Shown: positions 24,912 to 33,774, counted from the stretch's first letter. The stretch: DNA of 64,000 nucleotides from Hoeflea_A sp040932035 (GCF_040932035.1 NZ_JBFRBB010000001.1:62001-126000), one strand, 5' to 3'. Made by a program: numbers and translations. Notes: a model not told the origin generated them from the letters alone.

Positions 24912-26819
24912 ATGTCCATCAGAAAATCCCTCGTCTTCAAGCTGGCGCTGCCGGTTCCCATTGTTATCTTGCTTTGCCTGGCAATTGCATGGTTCCTTGT
25001 TCCGAACATCGTAATAGGCAACGCGCTTGACGCAGCGACGCAAGCCGGCCTGCAGACCGCGAAGCAGTTCAAGATCATTCGCGGCTACTATACGGAAAAC
25101 ATCATCAAGAAGGCCAAGGCCACAGGCGGCCTCAAGCCGGCGATCGATCATGCCGGCCAGCCGGATGCCATCCCGCTCCCGGCCACGCTTATTCATGATC
25201 TGAGCAACCTGCTGTCCGCCGAAAACACCACCATGGCGCTCTACAGCGCCTACCCCTTCCCCAACCGGGAGGGGCGGGTCATGGACGACTTCATGAAGAG
25301 CGCCTGGGCATTCCTGAATGAGAACCCGGATCAGGTCTTCAAACGGCAGGAGGTGCGTGACGGCAAGACGGTGATGCGGATTGCCATAGCAGACAAAATG
25401 GCCGTTCAGGCCTGTGTCGACTGCCACAACGCCCATCCGCAAACGCCTAAAAATGACTGGCAACTTGGCGATGTGCGCGGCGTGCTGGAAATAGACTCAA
25501 ACGTCGACCAGGCCTTGGCTGCGGCGTCGAGCCTGAAGGATAACATCCTGCTCGGCATATTCCTTGCGGGTCTTGCGATATTGGCGGTTGTCATTGCCGG
25601 TGCAAGCGCGATTTCAAGGCCGATCAAGAAGATGACGGGCGCCATGGGTAAAATAGCCCATGGCGAGCTGGATACGGATGTCCCGTGCCTGGAGCGCCAT
25701 GACGAGCTGGGCCATATGGCGAAGGCCCTTGAGGTGTTCAAGGAAAACACCGGCCGCAATGTGGAACTGGAAGCCGAGCAGGCCGAGCAAAGGCAGCAGA
25801 AAGAGGCGGAGGAGGCCGAGCAAAAACGGCACGATGCAGCAGTTGCCGCCGAACGCGAGCGGGTTGCCGAAAGCTTCAGCCAGGCCATGGCCGCCGTATC
25901 GCAAAAGGACTTCAGCTACCGCATTACGGATGATTTCCCGCCGGACTATCAAAAGCTGAAGGAGGATTTCAACGAGACCTTCACGCAGTTGTCGATGATC
26001 ATCGACCGTATTGGCGATGCGTCGGCGCACATTTTGTCAAGCTCCGGCGAGATCACCGTTGCCGCCGACAATCTCGCAGGCCGTACAGAGCAGCAGGCTG
26101 CGACTGTCGAGGAAACGGCGGCGGCGCTTGAGGAAATCACCTCGGCGATGAAATCCGCGAGCGAAAGGGCCAATGAGGCTAGCGGTCTCGTTGCAACGGC
26201 AAAGGACAACGCTGAAAAATCCGGCAACGTGGTTCGCAAGGCAATCGACGCGATGAACAAGATTGAAACCTCGGCAGGGGAAATCACGAATATTATCGAT
26301 GTCATCGACGATATTTCTTTCCAGACCAATCTGCTGGCGCTCAATGCCGGCGTCGAGGCGGCGCGTGCAGGCGAGGCCGGGCAGGGTTTTGCCGTGGTTG
26401 CCACCGAGGTGCGGGAACTTGCCCAGCGGTCGGCCACTGCCGCAAGCGAAATCAAGACGCTGATTGAGACCTCCGGTGAAAATGTGAAGGCCGGTGCGGC
26501 TCTGGTCAACGATACCGGCGATGCCCTTGAAACCATCGTCACCGATGTCGGCAAAATCAACCAGCATGTCGAGGCAATTTCCGGGGCGGCCGGTGAACAG
26601 TCGCTTGGACTTCAGGAAATCGACAAATCCGTCAACAATATTGACCGTGGTACGCAGCAAAATGCTGCTGTTGCGGAAGAGGCATCGGCTGCAAGCCAGA
26701 CGCTGAAACAGGAAGTTGCGAGCATTGACAGGATGTTGCGGGAATTCAAAACCAGCGCATCGGCATCCAAGGCCGCGCCGGCCGAAGGTGGTGACGACCC
26801 GCTGCTTGCAGCGGGCTGA
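24912..26819 (+). CDS. Methyl-accepting chemotaxis protein with c-type heme sensor domain
   Basis: Chemoreceptor of 635 residues. TM1 is about 8-34, then a periplasmic DUF3365/Tll0287-like domain, TM2 (about 210-235), a HAMP domain (about 237-290), a coiled region and the signalling domain with EEITSAMKSASERANEA and the hairpin tip DVIDDISFQTNLLALNAGVEAARAGEAG. The periplasmic domain contains CVDCHNAHP with C168, C171 and H172, a CxxCH c-type heme attachment motif, so it probably senses redox state or a gas ligand. No CheW or CheR gene is adjacent, so it feeds a chemotaxis system elsewhere. Covalent heme needs the cytochrome c maturation system. Confidence 0.9.
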   Translation: MSIRKSLVFKLALPVPIVILLCLAIAWFLVPNIVIGNALDAATQAGLQTAKQFKIIRGYYTENIIKKAKATGGLKPAIDHAGQPDAIPLPATLIHDLSNLLSAENTTMALYSAYPFPNREGRVMDDFMKSAWAFLNENPDQVFKRQEVRDGKTVMRIAIADKMAVQACVDCHNAHPQTPKNDWQLGDVRGVLEIDSNVDQALAAASSLKDNILLGIFLAGLAILAVVIAGASAISRPIKKMTGAMGKIAHGELDTDVPCLERHDELGHMAKALEVFKENTGRNVELEAEQAEQRQQKEAEEAEQKRHDAAVAAERERVAESFSQAMAAVSQKDFSYRITDDFPPDYQKLKEDFNETFTQLSMIIDRIGDASAHILSSSGEITVAADNLAGRTEQQAATVEETAAALEEITSAMKSASERANEASGLVATAKDNAEKSGNVVRKAIDAMNKIETSAGEITNIIDVIDDISFQTNLLALNAGVEAARAGEAGQGFAVVATEVRELAQRSATAASEIKTLIETSGENVKAGAALVNDTGDALETIVTDVGKINQHVEAISGAAGEQSLGLQEIDKSVNNIDRGTQQNAAVAEEASAASQTLKQEVASIDRMLREFKTSASASKAAPAEGGDDPLLAAG

Positions 26820-26857
26820 ATATCACGCAGCCAATCAGGCCAGGTGGGTGAAAATTG

Positions 26858-28126
26858 CTAGTTCACCCATCTGGTGCCTTCTTCCTTCTTGGTCTTCAGG
26901 GCGTCGGCAGAGATATTCTGCTTCGGCGCTTTCGGGGCAAAGAGCTCGATTTCCTGCGAAACGCCGACCAGCCTGTGTTTGCCCGTTGAAACCCAGGCAC
27001 CCGGCTCATTGGCGGCGATCTTGCTGGTGACGAGTGCGTGCGCCTCGGCTGCCTTGGTCAGCGTCTCGATGCGGGAAACCTCGTTGACCGTAGGTCCGAT
27101 GACCGAGAAGGTCAGCCTCTCCGCGACGCCGATATTGCCGAACATGACTTTGCCGGTGTTGAGACCGACCCCGAAGCGAATGGGAACCTTGTTGTCTTTG
27201 GTGCGTTCGTCATTGACCTGCTCGCGCATGGAAAAGGACTCCCTCAGCGCCATCGTCGCGGCCTTGGCGGCTTCCGGAAATTCCGCTTCGGTCTGGTACG
27301 GGAAGATCGCAAGCACGGCATCGCCGATGAAATCAAGCACCTCGCCGCCATGCTTGATTGCCGATCCTGCAGTGCATTCATAATAGTGGTTGAGGAGGTC
27401 GAAATAGTCGTCCGGCGCCATCGTATCGGCCATAGCGGTTGAATCGCGCAGGTCCGAAAGCCAGACAACGGCCTGTGTTTCCTGGCCGTCTCCGCGCTTG
27501 ATCGCGCCATCGAGAACCTGCCTGCCGGCCTGGCGCCCGAGATAGGTCTCGACAATGTTGCCCGCAATCCGGGACTGAATTGCAGTCTTGCCGGCAACGG
27601 CCATGCGACGCTGGATTTTCTGCAACGCTGCAACGTCGTCATCGGAAAAGCCGCCCGGACGGTCGGACGACCAGGCAACGAGCAATCCGAACGCCTTGCT
27701 GTCTTTTGTCGTGTCGGCACTGTCGAACGCGGTCATGATCGTCAGATAGTCGGTCATGCCCTGTTCGATCAGCTCCTCCAGGATCGGAAAGTCGACGAGT
27801 TTGTTCGGACCGTCCAGATAGCGCCGCAGCACACTGACATTGTGCTCGAACATGAAATGCATGGGGCTTTTCAGAAAGTCTTCCGAGCGCTCGTTCTGGT
27901 GCCTGAACTGCTCCAGTTCCGGCGGTTTGCCGCGCAGCCACAGGACGGTTTCGGCCTGGAACAGCGGATGCAGGGTTGGCCAGGTCAGGCGCGCACGCGC
28001 CAGAGGAACGCCGGCGGCGTAAAGCTGCTGGCAGACCGCTTCGAACATCTCGACGATGTCAGGCTCGGCCAGAGCCTGATCGATCAGCCATTCGCCGATC
28101 TCTGAAATCAGGGGATTATCCGCCAT
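26858..28126 (-). CDS. Class III adenylate/guanylate cyclase domain protein
   Basis: Soluble cyclase of 422 residues. The catalytic domain begins about residue 215; the metal-binding aspartates are D225 (VVWLSDLRDST) and D269 (DFIGDAVLAIF), and VNEVSRIE supplies the N-x3-R transition-state pair. The N-terminal 200 residues form a GAF-like or helical sensory region I cannot name. It makes cAMP or cGMP; the key substrate residue is not clear enough to say which. It converges on the chemoreceptor gene and follows no obvious partner. Window also holds a second, CHASE2-type cyclase. Confidence 0.88.
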   Translation of the reverse strand: MADNPLISEIGEWLIDQALAEPDIVEMFEAVCQQLYAAGVPLARARLTWPTLHPLFQAETVLWLRGKPPELEQFRHQNERSEDFLKSPMHFMFEHNVSVLRRYLDGPNKLVDFPILEELIEQGMTDYLTIMTAFDSADTTKDSKAFGLLVAWSSDRPGGFSDDDVAALQKIQRRMAVAGKTAIQSRIAGNIVETYLGRQAGRQVLDGAIKRGDGQETQAVVWLSDLRDSTAMADTMAPDDYFDLLNHYYECTAGSAIKHGGEVLDFIGDAVLAIFPYQTEAEFPEAAKAATMALRESFSMREQVNDERTKDNKVPIRFGVGLNTGKVMFGNIGVAERLTFSVIGPTVNEVSRIETLTKAAEAHALVTSKIAANEPGAWVSTGKHRLVGVSQEIELFAPKAPKQNISADALKTKKEEGTRWVN

Positions 28127-28238
28127 TTTTGTCGCCCTCGATCACTAACTGCGGGTTGGACACTATAAATTGTGCTCCACCCGGACGATTGCAAGGGAAG
28201 GTACACTGCTCCTGACAGAAGGCTGTCAGGAGGCCCTG

Positions 28239-29720
28239 TCACGCATCGGCGGTGTCCGGGTTGCCCGGCGCCGTCTGCCAGCCGAGATCGGGCAGGGAAA
28301 TGACCCGGTTGCCGCGCAAATCGCTCGAGCACACGAGAAAGCCGTTTTCTTCCATATAGCCAAGAAGCCAGCGGGCGCGGCCGGTCGATCGCGTGCCGTA
28401 AGCGGTGGCGATCGCAATATTGGAGGGGCATGCCTCTTTCTGGGCGGCGGCACGGGCCAGAAGCAGATAAACGCCGCGCATATTGTCCGGCAGCTGTGAG
28501 GCCATCAGGGTTGCCTGTGACCATTCTTCATCGCCCACCTCCTGCGTCAGGCCGCCGGCCCTTGCAACGGGCAAAAGCTCACGGAAAGCCTGCAGATCGG
28601 GCGGGCGGGTGATTTTCTTGATGCGGCAGCGGACCTGGAAATCCTGGTAGAGGATGGCAACGGCCTGATAGGCAGCCTCGGGGTCCTCCATCATTTCTTC
28701 CAGAATGCCGGCAATAGTCGCCTCGCGCTCGTCCGGCGACAGGCCGTCCTCGATGAACAGGTCTTCGCGTGGCGCGGGTTCGGATTTCGCGGCTGCGAGC
28801 TGATTCATGACACCAGTCGGATCGACCGGGCGAGGGGTGGCGCGCTCGACCGGCGGCATGTTGCCGGGGCCAACGGCATACAGTAGCTCCTGCACATCCT
28901 CTTCGGCCGGCTGTTGCGGCAACGGCATCAGCTTGGGACTGGAGCCCATGCCGCGCGTCTTGACCGGCCCTATGGAGACCTGCAAAGGCCTGCGGCTGAG
29001 GGCCGGGCCGAGCGCCACGAACTGGCCCCTGTCGAGATTGCGGAACGTCTCGGCCTGCCGGCGCTCCATGCCGAGGAGATCTGACGCGCGCGCCATGTCG
29101 ATATCGAGGAATGTGCGGCCCATGAGAAAGTTGGAGGCCTCGGCCGCAACGTTCTTTGCAAGTTTTGCCAGGCGCTGCGTCGCTATGATGCCGGCAAGAC
29201 CGCGTTTGCGGCCGCGGCACATCAGATTGGTCATGGCGCCGAGCGACGCGCGACGCGCCTCCTCGGTGAATTCCCCCGATGCGGTCGGCGCGAAAAGCTG
29301 TGCCTCGTCGACGATCACCAGCATCGGATACCAGATTTCCCGTGCCACCTCGAAAAGCCCGTTCAGGAACGCGCCCGCCGCTTTCATCTGCTTGTCGGCA
29401 TCAAGCCCTTCCAGGTTGAAGACGACGGAGACGCGGTGCTGGCGCACCCGTGCGGCGATCATCTGGAGGTCGCGTTCGGTGCCGTTGGCATCGACGACCA
29501 CGTGGCCGTATTCTTCCGCCAGGGATACAAAATCACCCTCCGGGTCGATGACGGCCTGCTGGACCCAGGGCGCGCTTTGCTCAAGCAGCCGGCGCAGAAG
29601 ATGCGATTTACCGGAACCCGAATTGCCCTGCACCAGAAGCCGCGTTGCCAGCAGCTCTTCAAGGTCCATTTCAGCCGGAAGACCGGTTTTCTGGGTGCCG
29701 AGGTCTATTTGTACGGTCAT
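28239..29720 (-). CDS. HerA-type ATP-binding protein (DUF87)
   Basis: P-loop ATPase of 493 residues in the HerA/FtsK-like group. Walker A is GNSGSGKS (residues 32-39), Walker B is MLVIVDEA (aspartate and glutamate near 138-139), and the following GRKRGLAGIIATQRLAKLAKN is the HerA arginine/sensor segment. A variable C-terminal half (from about 280) probably holds a winged-helix or DNA-contact part. HerA proteins work with NurA nucleases in DNA-end resection or with phage-defence partners; no nuclease is next to it. So the biological role is open. It is followed by no operon partner. Confidence 0.82.
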   Translation of the reverse strand: MTVQIDLGTQKTGLPAEMDLEELLATRLLVQGNSGSGKSHLLRRLLEQSAPWVQQAVIDPEGDFVSLAEEYGHVVVDANGTERDLQMIAARVRQHRVSVVFNLEGLDADKQMKAAGAFLNGLFEVAREIWYPMLVIVDEAQLFAPTASGEFTEEARRASLGAMTNLMCRGRKRGLAGIIATQRLAKLAKNVAAEASNFLMGRTFLDIDMARASDLLGMERRQAETFRNLDRGQFVALGPALSRRPLQVSIGPVKTRGMGSSPKLMPLPQQPAEEDVQELLYAVGPGNMPPVERATPRPVDPTGVMNQLAAAKSEPAPREDLFIEDGLSPDEREATIAGILEEMMEDPEAAYQAVAILYQDFQVRCRIKKITRPPDLQAFRELLPVARAGGLTQEVGDEEWSQATLMASQLPDNMRGVYLLLARAAAQKEACPSNIAIATAYGTRSTGRARWLLGYMEENGFLVCSSDLRGNRVISLPDLGWQTAPGNPDTADA

Positions 29721-29846
29721 GCGCGCGTGGCGTCCGTGGGTGGAAAGTCGATTTGTTGAAACGAACCGGGAATCCGGTCAGCTAGGTGTTAGCAGACCGG
29801 GCGGACCGGGTGCAATAATCTGCCGCGCCATAATTGTGAGTAGTGG

Positions 29847-30311
29847 TCAGTCATCGACGTTTGGCGGATCGTCACCCAACAGATAACGCGGTCCGCTGCC
29901 GTGTGAGCGGGCCCGGTCTTCCGGGTTGTAGAGGGTGCATTTCCTGAGCGACAGGCAGCCGCAGCCGATGCAGCCGTCAAGATTGTCACGCAGCCGCACA
30001 AGGGTGTCGATGCGTGTGTCCAGCTCGCTGCGAAAGCCGCGGCTAATCTTTGTCCAGTCGGCCTTTGTCGGCGTGCGCCCCTGAGGCAGAGCCTCCAGCT
30101 GCTTGCGGATCTGCTCGATCGTAAAGCCGAAACGCTGGGCAATCATGACGAAGGACAACCGCCTTATGTCGGAGCGGAAGAACCGCCGTTGCCCACCGGA
30201 ATTGCGTTCTGCCGCAAGCAGGCCCTCTGCTTCGTAGTAGCGGATCGCTGAAACCGTAAGTCCGGTGCGTCGCGCCAGTTCACCGATGGCCAATCTGTTG
30301 TCTGCACGCAT
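29847..30311 (-). CDS. soxR: Redox-sensitive transcriptional activator SoxR
   Basis: MerR-family regulator of 154 residues with a [2Fe-2S] sensor. The N-terminal helix-turn-helix (LAIGELARRTGLTVSAIRYYE) is followed by the dimer helix and the cluster C114-x2-C117-x1-C119-x5-C125 (CIGCGCLSLRKC), exactly the SoxR spacing. It responds to redox-cycling drugs or superoxide by untwisting its operator. It is transcribed divergently from a glyoxalase-like gene; a perfect SoxR operator lies between (30352-30369), so that gene is the probable target. Confidence 0.97.
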   Translation of the reverse strand: MRADNRLAIGELARRTGLTVSAIRYYEAEGLLAAERNSGGQRRFFRSDIRRLSFVMIAQRFGFTIEQIRKQLEALPQGRTPTKADWTKISRGFRSELDTRIDTLVRLRDNLDGCIGCGCLSLRKCTLYNPEDRARSHGSGPRYLLGDDPPNVDD

Positions 30312-30347
30312 TGGAATACTTTCGTTTTAGGTGTCGAAAAATATTGC

Positions 30348-30378
30348 TTGACCTCAAGTTAACTTGAGGGATTACGAT
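30348..30378 (+). promoter_or_regulatory. SoxR-type promoter with 19-base spacer
   Basis: TTGACC (30348-30353) and TACGAT (30373-30378) have 19 bases between them, the over-long spacing that MerR-family activators such as SoxR need. The SoxR palindrome lies in the spacer. It points to the glyoxalase-like gene at 30423. Confidence 0.85.
30352..30369. promoter_or_regulatory. SoxR operator
   Basis: CCTCAAGTTAACTTGAGG is a perfect 18-base palindrome and equals the SoxR site in the soxS promoter of enteric bacteria. It sits between soxR and the divergent gene, inside the -35/-10 spacer. Confidence 0.92.
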
Positions 30379-30422
30379 GTCAATATCAAAGAGTTGATCA
30401 TCGAGATTGAACGGAGTTTGTT

Positions 30423-30818
30423 ATGACGAAAGCAACGCTGGAACATGCGAATATCACGGTTAGCGATCCGGTAAAAACGGCAAATCGCCTGTGCGAGTTA
30501 TTCGGCTGGCACATCCGCTGGCAGGGCGAGGCGATCCATGGCGGCATGACCGTCCATGTCGGTTCGGACGACAGCTACCTGGCGCTTTATACCCCCGGCA
30601 AGCGCACAAGCGCGCCCGCCAGCAGCTACATCACGACCGGCGGCCTGAACCACATCGGTATCGTGGTCGATGATCTCGACGCCGCCGAGAAAAAGGTGGC
30701 TGAGGCCGGCCTCGAGCCGCACTCCCACGCCGACTATGAGCCCGGTCGCCGCTTCTATTTCCACGATGATGACGGCATTGAATTCGAAGTTGTCAGCTAC
30801 GCGACCGTTCCCGCCTGA
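30423..30818 (+). CDS. VOC family (glyoxalase/dioxygenase fold) protein
   Basis: 131-residue vicinal-oxygen-chelate protein, one of the SoxR targets by position. Two beta-alpha-beta-beta modules are seen, with LEHANITVSDPVKTANRLCELFGW at the start and GGLNHIGIVVDDLDAAEKKV in the middle; histidine in LEHAN, HIG and the glutamate in DGIEFEVVSY are likely metal ligands. Family members include glyoxalases, resistance proteins for bleomycin-like drugs and dioxygenases; a drug- or electrophile-handling role fits SoxR control. It is followed by a DUF1127 gene after 33 bases, probably on the same transcript. Confidence 0.88.
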   Translation: MTKATLEHANITVSDPVKTANRLCELFGWHIRWQGEAIHGGMTVHVGSDDSYLALYTPGKRTSAPASSYITTGGLNHIGIVVDDLDAAEKKVAEAGLEPHSHADYEPGRRFYFHDDDGIEFEVVSYATVPA

Positions 30819-30851
30819 GGCGCGGCGCACGAGTAAGAAAGGAGACATCCC

Positions 30852-31163
30852 GTGACAACCTATCGCACGGGCCTTGGAGCCCTGACGACACGCGGCCAAG
30901 TGGCCGGTTGGAGCGCTGTCCTGTCGCGTGCGGCGGCATTGTTGATACGCCGCAAGAACCGACGAGCCATGTTGAGCCTCCGTGAACTCAATGAGCATCA
31001 ACTGGCCGATATCGGCGTGACGCGGGACGACCTGCGCTCGGCCTTGCGCGGCGGCCCGTTGACGGATCATTCCGGGGAATTGATGTGCGCGGTGAAACGC
31101 CGGCGCCAGCGAAGCGTTCGTTGCCTGCCCCAGGCATCTTCCGCGCGGGAAACCGATCGTTGA
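30852..31163 (+). CDS. DUF1127 domain protein
   Basis: 103-residue protein with a DUF1127 core (RAMLSLRELNEHQLADIGVTRDDLRSAL), the YjiS-like motif of short alphaproteobacterial proteins that bind RNA or join stress and phosphate responses. The first 35 residues and last 35 residues are extra and basic, longer than the usual 50-residue form. It begins at GTG 30852 after AAAGGAG (nearby spacing 6-8 bases) and lies 33 bases after the VOC gene. It is therefore likely part of the SoxR-controlled transcript. Two strong hairpins follow. Confidence 0.85.
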   Translation: MTTYRTGLGALTTRGQVAGWSAVLSRAAALLIRRKNRRAMLSLRELNEHQLADIGVTRDDLRSALRGGPLTDHSGELMCAVKRRRQRSVRCLPQASSARETDR

Positions 31164-31169
31164 GTCCTC

Positions 31170-31191
31170 CCGGCAGGCAAATTCCTGCCGG
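31170..31191 (+). promoter_or_regulatory. Stem-loop after DUF1127 gene
   Basis: CCGGCAGG and CCTGCCGG pair perfectly around a 6-base loop (CAAATT). It has no T-run. It precedes the true terminator and may add to 3'-end stability. Confidence 0.6.
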
Positions 31192-31195
31192 CTTT

Positions 31196-31227
31196 CCGGC
31201 GGCCGTCCCTAACGGTCGCCGGTTTTT
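31196..31227 (+). terminator. Rho-independent terminator of the SoxR-controlled operon
   Basis: CCGGCGGCCGT and AACGGTCGCCGG form a GC-rich stem with one mismatch, followed by five T residues (31223-31227). Confidence 0.78.
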
Positions 31228-31256
31228 ATGAAGCGCGGCTCCGGCGTCAGTGTGAT

Positions 31257-32246
31257 TCAGGCAGCCGTGAGACCCGTCTGTCCCTCATAGGTGGGTGCCG
31301 TGCCGCGAACACTGCCCGGCGGAACCCCGAAGACCCGTTTGAAAGCCCGGCAGAAAGCCGCCTCGGATTGATAGCCGAGACGATTTGCAATAACCGTCAG
31401 AGGCTCCGACGTTTCCTGGAGCTGCGTGCGGGCAAGCTGCATGCGCCACCAGGTCAGATAGCGCATGGCGGGTTCGCCGACGAGTTCTGTAAAGCGCGCC
31501 GAAAATGCCGAGCGGGACATGCCCGCCTCGCGCGCCAGCGAAGCGACGGTCCATTCTTCCTGCGGAGCCCGGTGTATTGAAGCAAGCGCCCGTCCGACCT
31601 GTTCGTCGCGCAGGGCTGCCAGCCAGCCCTGTTTGGCTTCCGGTGCCGAATCTAGCCAGGAACGGATCGCCTGGATCACCAGAATATCTGCAAGTCGGGT
31701 AATGACGGTTTCTCCGCCCGGGCGCAGCATGCTGGCCTCGCGGGAAATAAAGCGCAGCGTGCTTTGCAGCCAGCCGCCCTCGTCATGATCCCAGCTGTCG
31801 ACATGAAGCACCCTTGGCAGTGACGCGATGAGACGCTCGGCCGCCACATGATCGAAGCGCATGACGCCGCATGTCGCATGGGTAAATTCGCCGCCGCCGC
31901 CATAGCGCATGATTTCGTAGCGCTCACTGACCTGCTCGACCGGGACATCGAACAGCGGCCTTGCATCGGCTTCCGGTCCGCTGCGGATCCGGTGTCCGGC
32001 GCCATGTGGCACAAGCGTCATGCTGCCCTGTGTAAGCAGCAATGGTTCATGGCCGTCGATCTCAAGCCAGCAGCGCCCGGCGGTGACGACGTGAAACATC
32101 ATCATTCCCTCGAACGGCGGCATATCAACACACCATGGCGCCGTCAGTTCAGCGCGGCAGTAGAGACTGCCGGAAAGACGCAGCAGATGGAGGGTCTCAC
32201 CGATCGGATCATTTGGCGGCGGAGGTTGTCGCGGAGGTGCTGTCAT
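31257..32246 (-). CDS. AraC family transcriptional regulator (cupin_6 sensor)
   Basis: 329-residue AraC/XylS regulator. The N-terminal two-thirds is a cupin_6-type sensor (MMMFHVVTAGRCWLEIDGHEPL, LVPHGAGHRI). The C-terminal DNA-binding domain has two helix-turn-helices: VASLAREAGMSRSAFSARFTE and PLTVIANRLGYQSEAAFCRAFKRVFG. It is divergent from an NmrA-like gene 138 bases away, the usual arrangement for controlling it. ATG 32246 is chosen over a TTG at 32264; no strong ribosome site precedes either. The effector is unknown. Confidence 0.88.
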   Translation of the reverse strand: MTAPPRQPPPPNDPIGETLHLLRLSGSLYCRAELTAPWCVDMPPFEGMMMFHVVTAGRCWLEIDGHEPLLLTQGSMTLVPHGAGHRIRSGPEADARPLFDVPVEQVSERYEIMRYGGGGEFTHATCGVMRFDHVAAERLIASLPRVLHVDSWDHDEGGWLQSTLRFISREASMLRPGGETVITRLADILVIQAIRSWLDSAPEAKQGWLAALRDEQVGRALASIHRAPQEEWTVASLAREAGMSRSAFSARFTELVGEPAMRYLTWWRMQLARTQLQETSEPLTVIANRLGYQSEAAFCRAFKRVFGVPPGSVRGTAPTYEGQTGLTAA

Positions 32247-32384
32247 GAAGGCACAATGCCACAAATATTGCTTCTGCGTCCAGTCACTTGGACGAACGGC
32301 AAATAATCATGGACGATCCATCATTGCTGATCCAGAAATTTGTGCACATTTTCAGAAGGCATAAATCAAAAAGGAGAGTGCGTC

Positions 32385-33212
32385 ATGCAAAAATCCCCCA
32401 TACTCGTGATTGGCTCCACCGGAAAGATCGGTCGCCGGATCGTTCAGCGCCTTGAGGGCCGTGGTTACGCCGTCAGAGGAGGCTCGCGGCATTCCGAGCC
32501 ACCCTTCGACTGGGAAAACCCATCCACATGGCCCGCGGCACTTCGTGGTGCCGAAGCCGTATATATTTCCTATTATCCGGACCTTGCAGCACCTGGTGCG
32601 CCGGCAGCGATTGAAGAATTGACCGCACGCGCCGCAGACGCCGGCGTCAGGCGGCTGGTCCTGCTTTCCGGGCGCGGCGAGCGCAATGCCGAGCATTGCG
32701 AGGACATTGTCCGCGGTTGCGGTCTTGACTTCACGCTCATTCGCGCAAGCTGGTTCTCGCAGAACTTCAATGAAGGTCACCTGCTTGAACCCGTGCTTGG
32801 CGGCGTTGTCGCGATGCCGGCCGGAAGTGTACGCGAGCCGTTTGTCGATGCGGACGACATTGCCGATGTTGCCGTCGCCGCGCTTACCGAAGACCATCAC
32901 GCCGGTCAGCTTTACGAGGTCACCGGACCGCGCCTTCTGACATTTGAAGAAGCCGTTTCCGAAATCTCGGCCGCCGCGGGGCGCAGGGTCGAATATGCAC
33001 CGATCTCACTGGAACAGTTTCGTGCCGGCATGACCGAGGCCGCTGGTCCGGAACTGGCAAACCTGCTCACCGATCTGTGCAGCGAGGTCTTCGACGGCCG
33101 CAACGAGTCACTCGCAGACGGTGTTCAGAAGGCGCTTGGCCGTGAGCCGCGGGACTTTGCCGACTTCTGCCGCGCAAGTGCAGCGTCCGGCGTGTGGAGC
33201 CTTGCCGCCTAA
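32385..33212 (+). CDS. NmrA-like NAD(P)-binding protein
   Basis: 275-residue Rossmann-fold protein. The nucleotide-binding motif ILVIGSTGKIGRRI (GxTGxxG) is near the start, and YISYYPDLAAPGAPAAIEELTARAADAGVRRLVLLSGRG places the family body; no active-site Tyr-x3-Lys is evident, so it is more like NmrA/HSCARG than a dehydrogenase. ATG 32385 follows AAGGAGAG by 6 bases. It is divergent from the AraC gene and is followed after 24 bases by DUF1772 and then DUF4345 membrane proteins, a four-gene arrangement common in Proteobacteria. Function not established; a quinone- or redox-linked role is suspected. Confidence 0.85.
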   Translation: MQKSPILVIGSTGKIGRRIVQRLEGRGYAVRGGSRHSEPPFDWENPSTWPAALRGAEAVYISYYPDLAAPGAPAAIEELTARAADAGVRRLVLLSGRGERNAEHCEDIVRGCGLDFTLIRASWFSQNFNEGHLLEPVLGGVVAMPAGSVREPFVDADDIADVAVAALTEDHHAGQLYEVTGPRLLTFEEAVSEISAAAGRRVEYAPISLEQFRAGMTEAAGPELANLLTDLCSEVFDGRNESLADGVQKALGREPRDFADFCRASAASGVWSLAA

Positions 33213-33235
33213 CGCCCTTGAGGAGGATTAATGTC

Positions 33236-33739
33236 ATGCCTGTCTGGTTTTTCCTTGTTCTGCAGGTCTCGTCCATTGCCTGCGCCATTGTCGGCGGCGT
33301 CTTTCTGGCGTTTTCGGATTTCATCATGAGATCGCTGAACAGGGCCGAATCCGGCGCCGGAATTGAAGCCATGCAGGTGATCAACCGTGAAGTCTTAAAA
33401 TCGGTATTCATTGTCCTTCTGCTCGGCCTTTCGGCGCTGTCGCCGGTGATGATCGGTTACGCCTTGTTCAACCTCGGCGGATTGATCCGCATCCTGGTTA
33501 TGCTGGGAGGTGCCATTTATCTCGTCGGCGTTTTTGCCGTGACGGTCGTCTTCAATGTTCCGATGAACAATCGGCTGGCCGGCAGCAAAAGCACGTCACA
33601 GGAAGGCCTGTCCTACTGGGCCTCCACATATTTTCCGGATTGGACGGCATGGAACCACGTTCGCGCATCCGCCAGCGTCGCGGCGGCCATCTGCTATCTC
33701 GCCGCCTGTGTCGCGATGGTTCAGGCATCGCTGATTTGA
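33236..33739 (+). CDS. DUF1772 family membrane protein
   Basis: 167-residue membrane protein with four helices. It has the typical DUF1772 segments near EFL/NFIMRSLNRAE, NVPMNNRL and WNHVRASASVAAAICYLAA. The function is unknown; genes of this type are frequent beside AraC/NmrA/DUF4345 genes. ATG 33236 is 9 bases after AGGAGG (33221-33226); an out-of-frame ATG lies 5 bases earlier. It follows the NmrA-like gene by 23 bases. Confidence 0.85.
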   Translation: MPVWFFLVLQVSSIACAIVGGVFLAFSDFIMRSLNRAESGAGIEAMQVINREVLKSVFIVLLLGLSALSPVMIGYALFNLGGLIRILVMLGGAIYLVGVFAVTVVFNVPMNNRLAGSKSTSQEGLSYWASTYFPDWTAWNHVRASASVAAAICYLAACVAMVQASLI

Positions 33740-33774
33740 TCTCCGAACCACTATAGTCAAGGAAATCTGAGACC

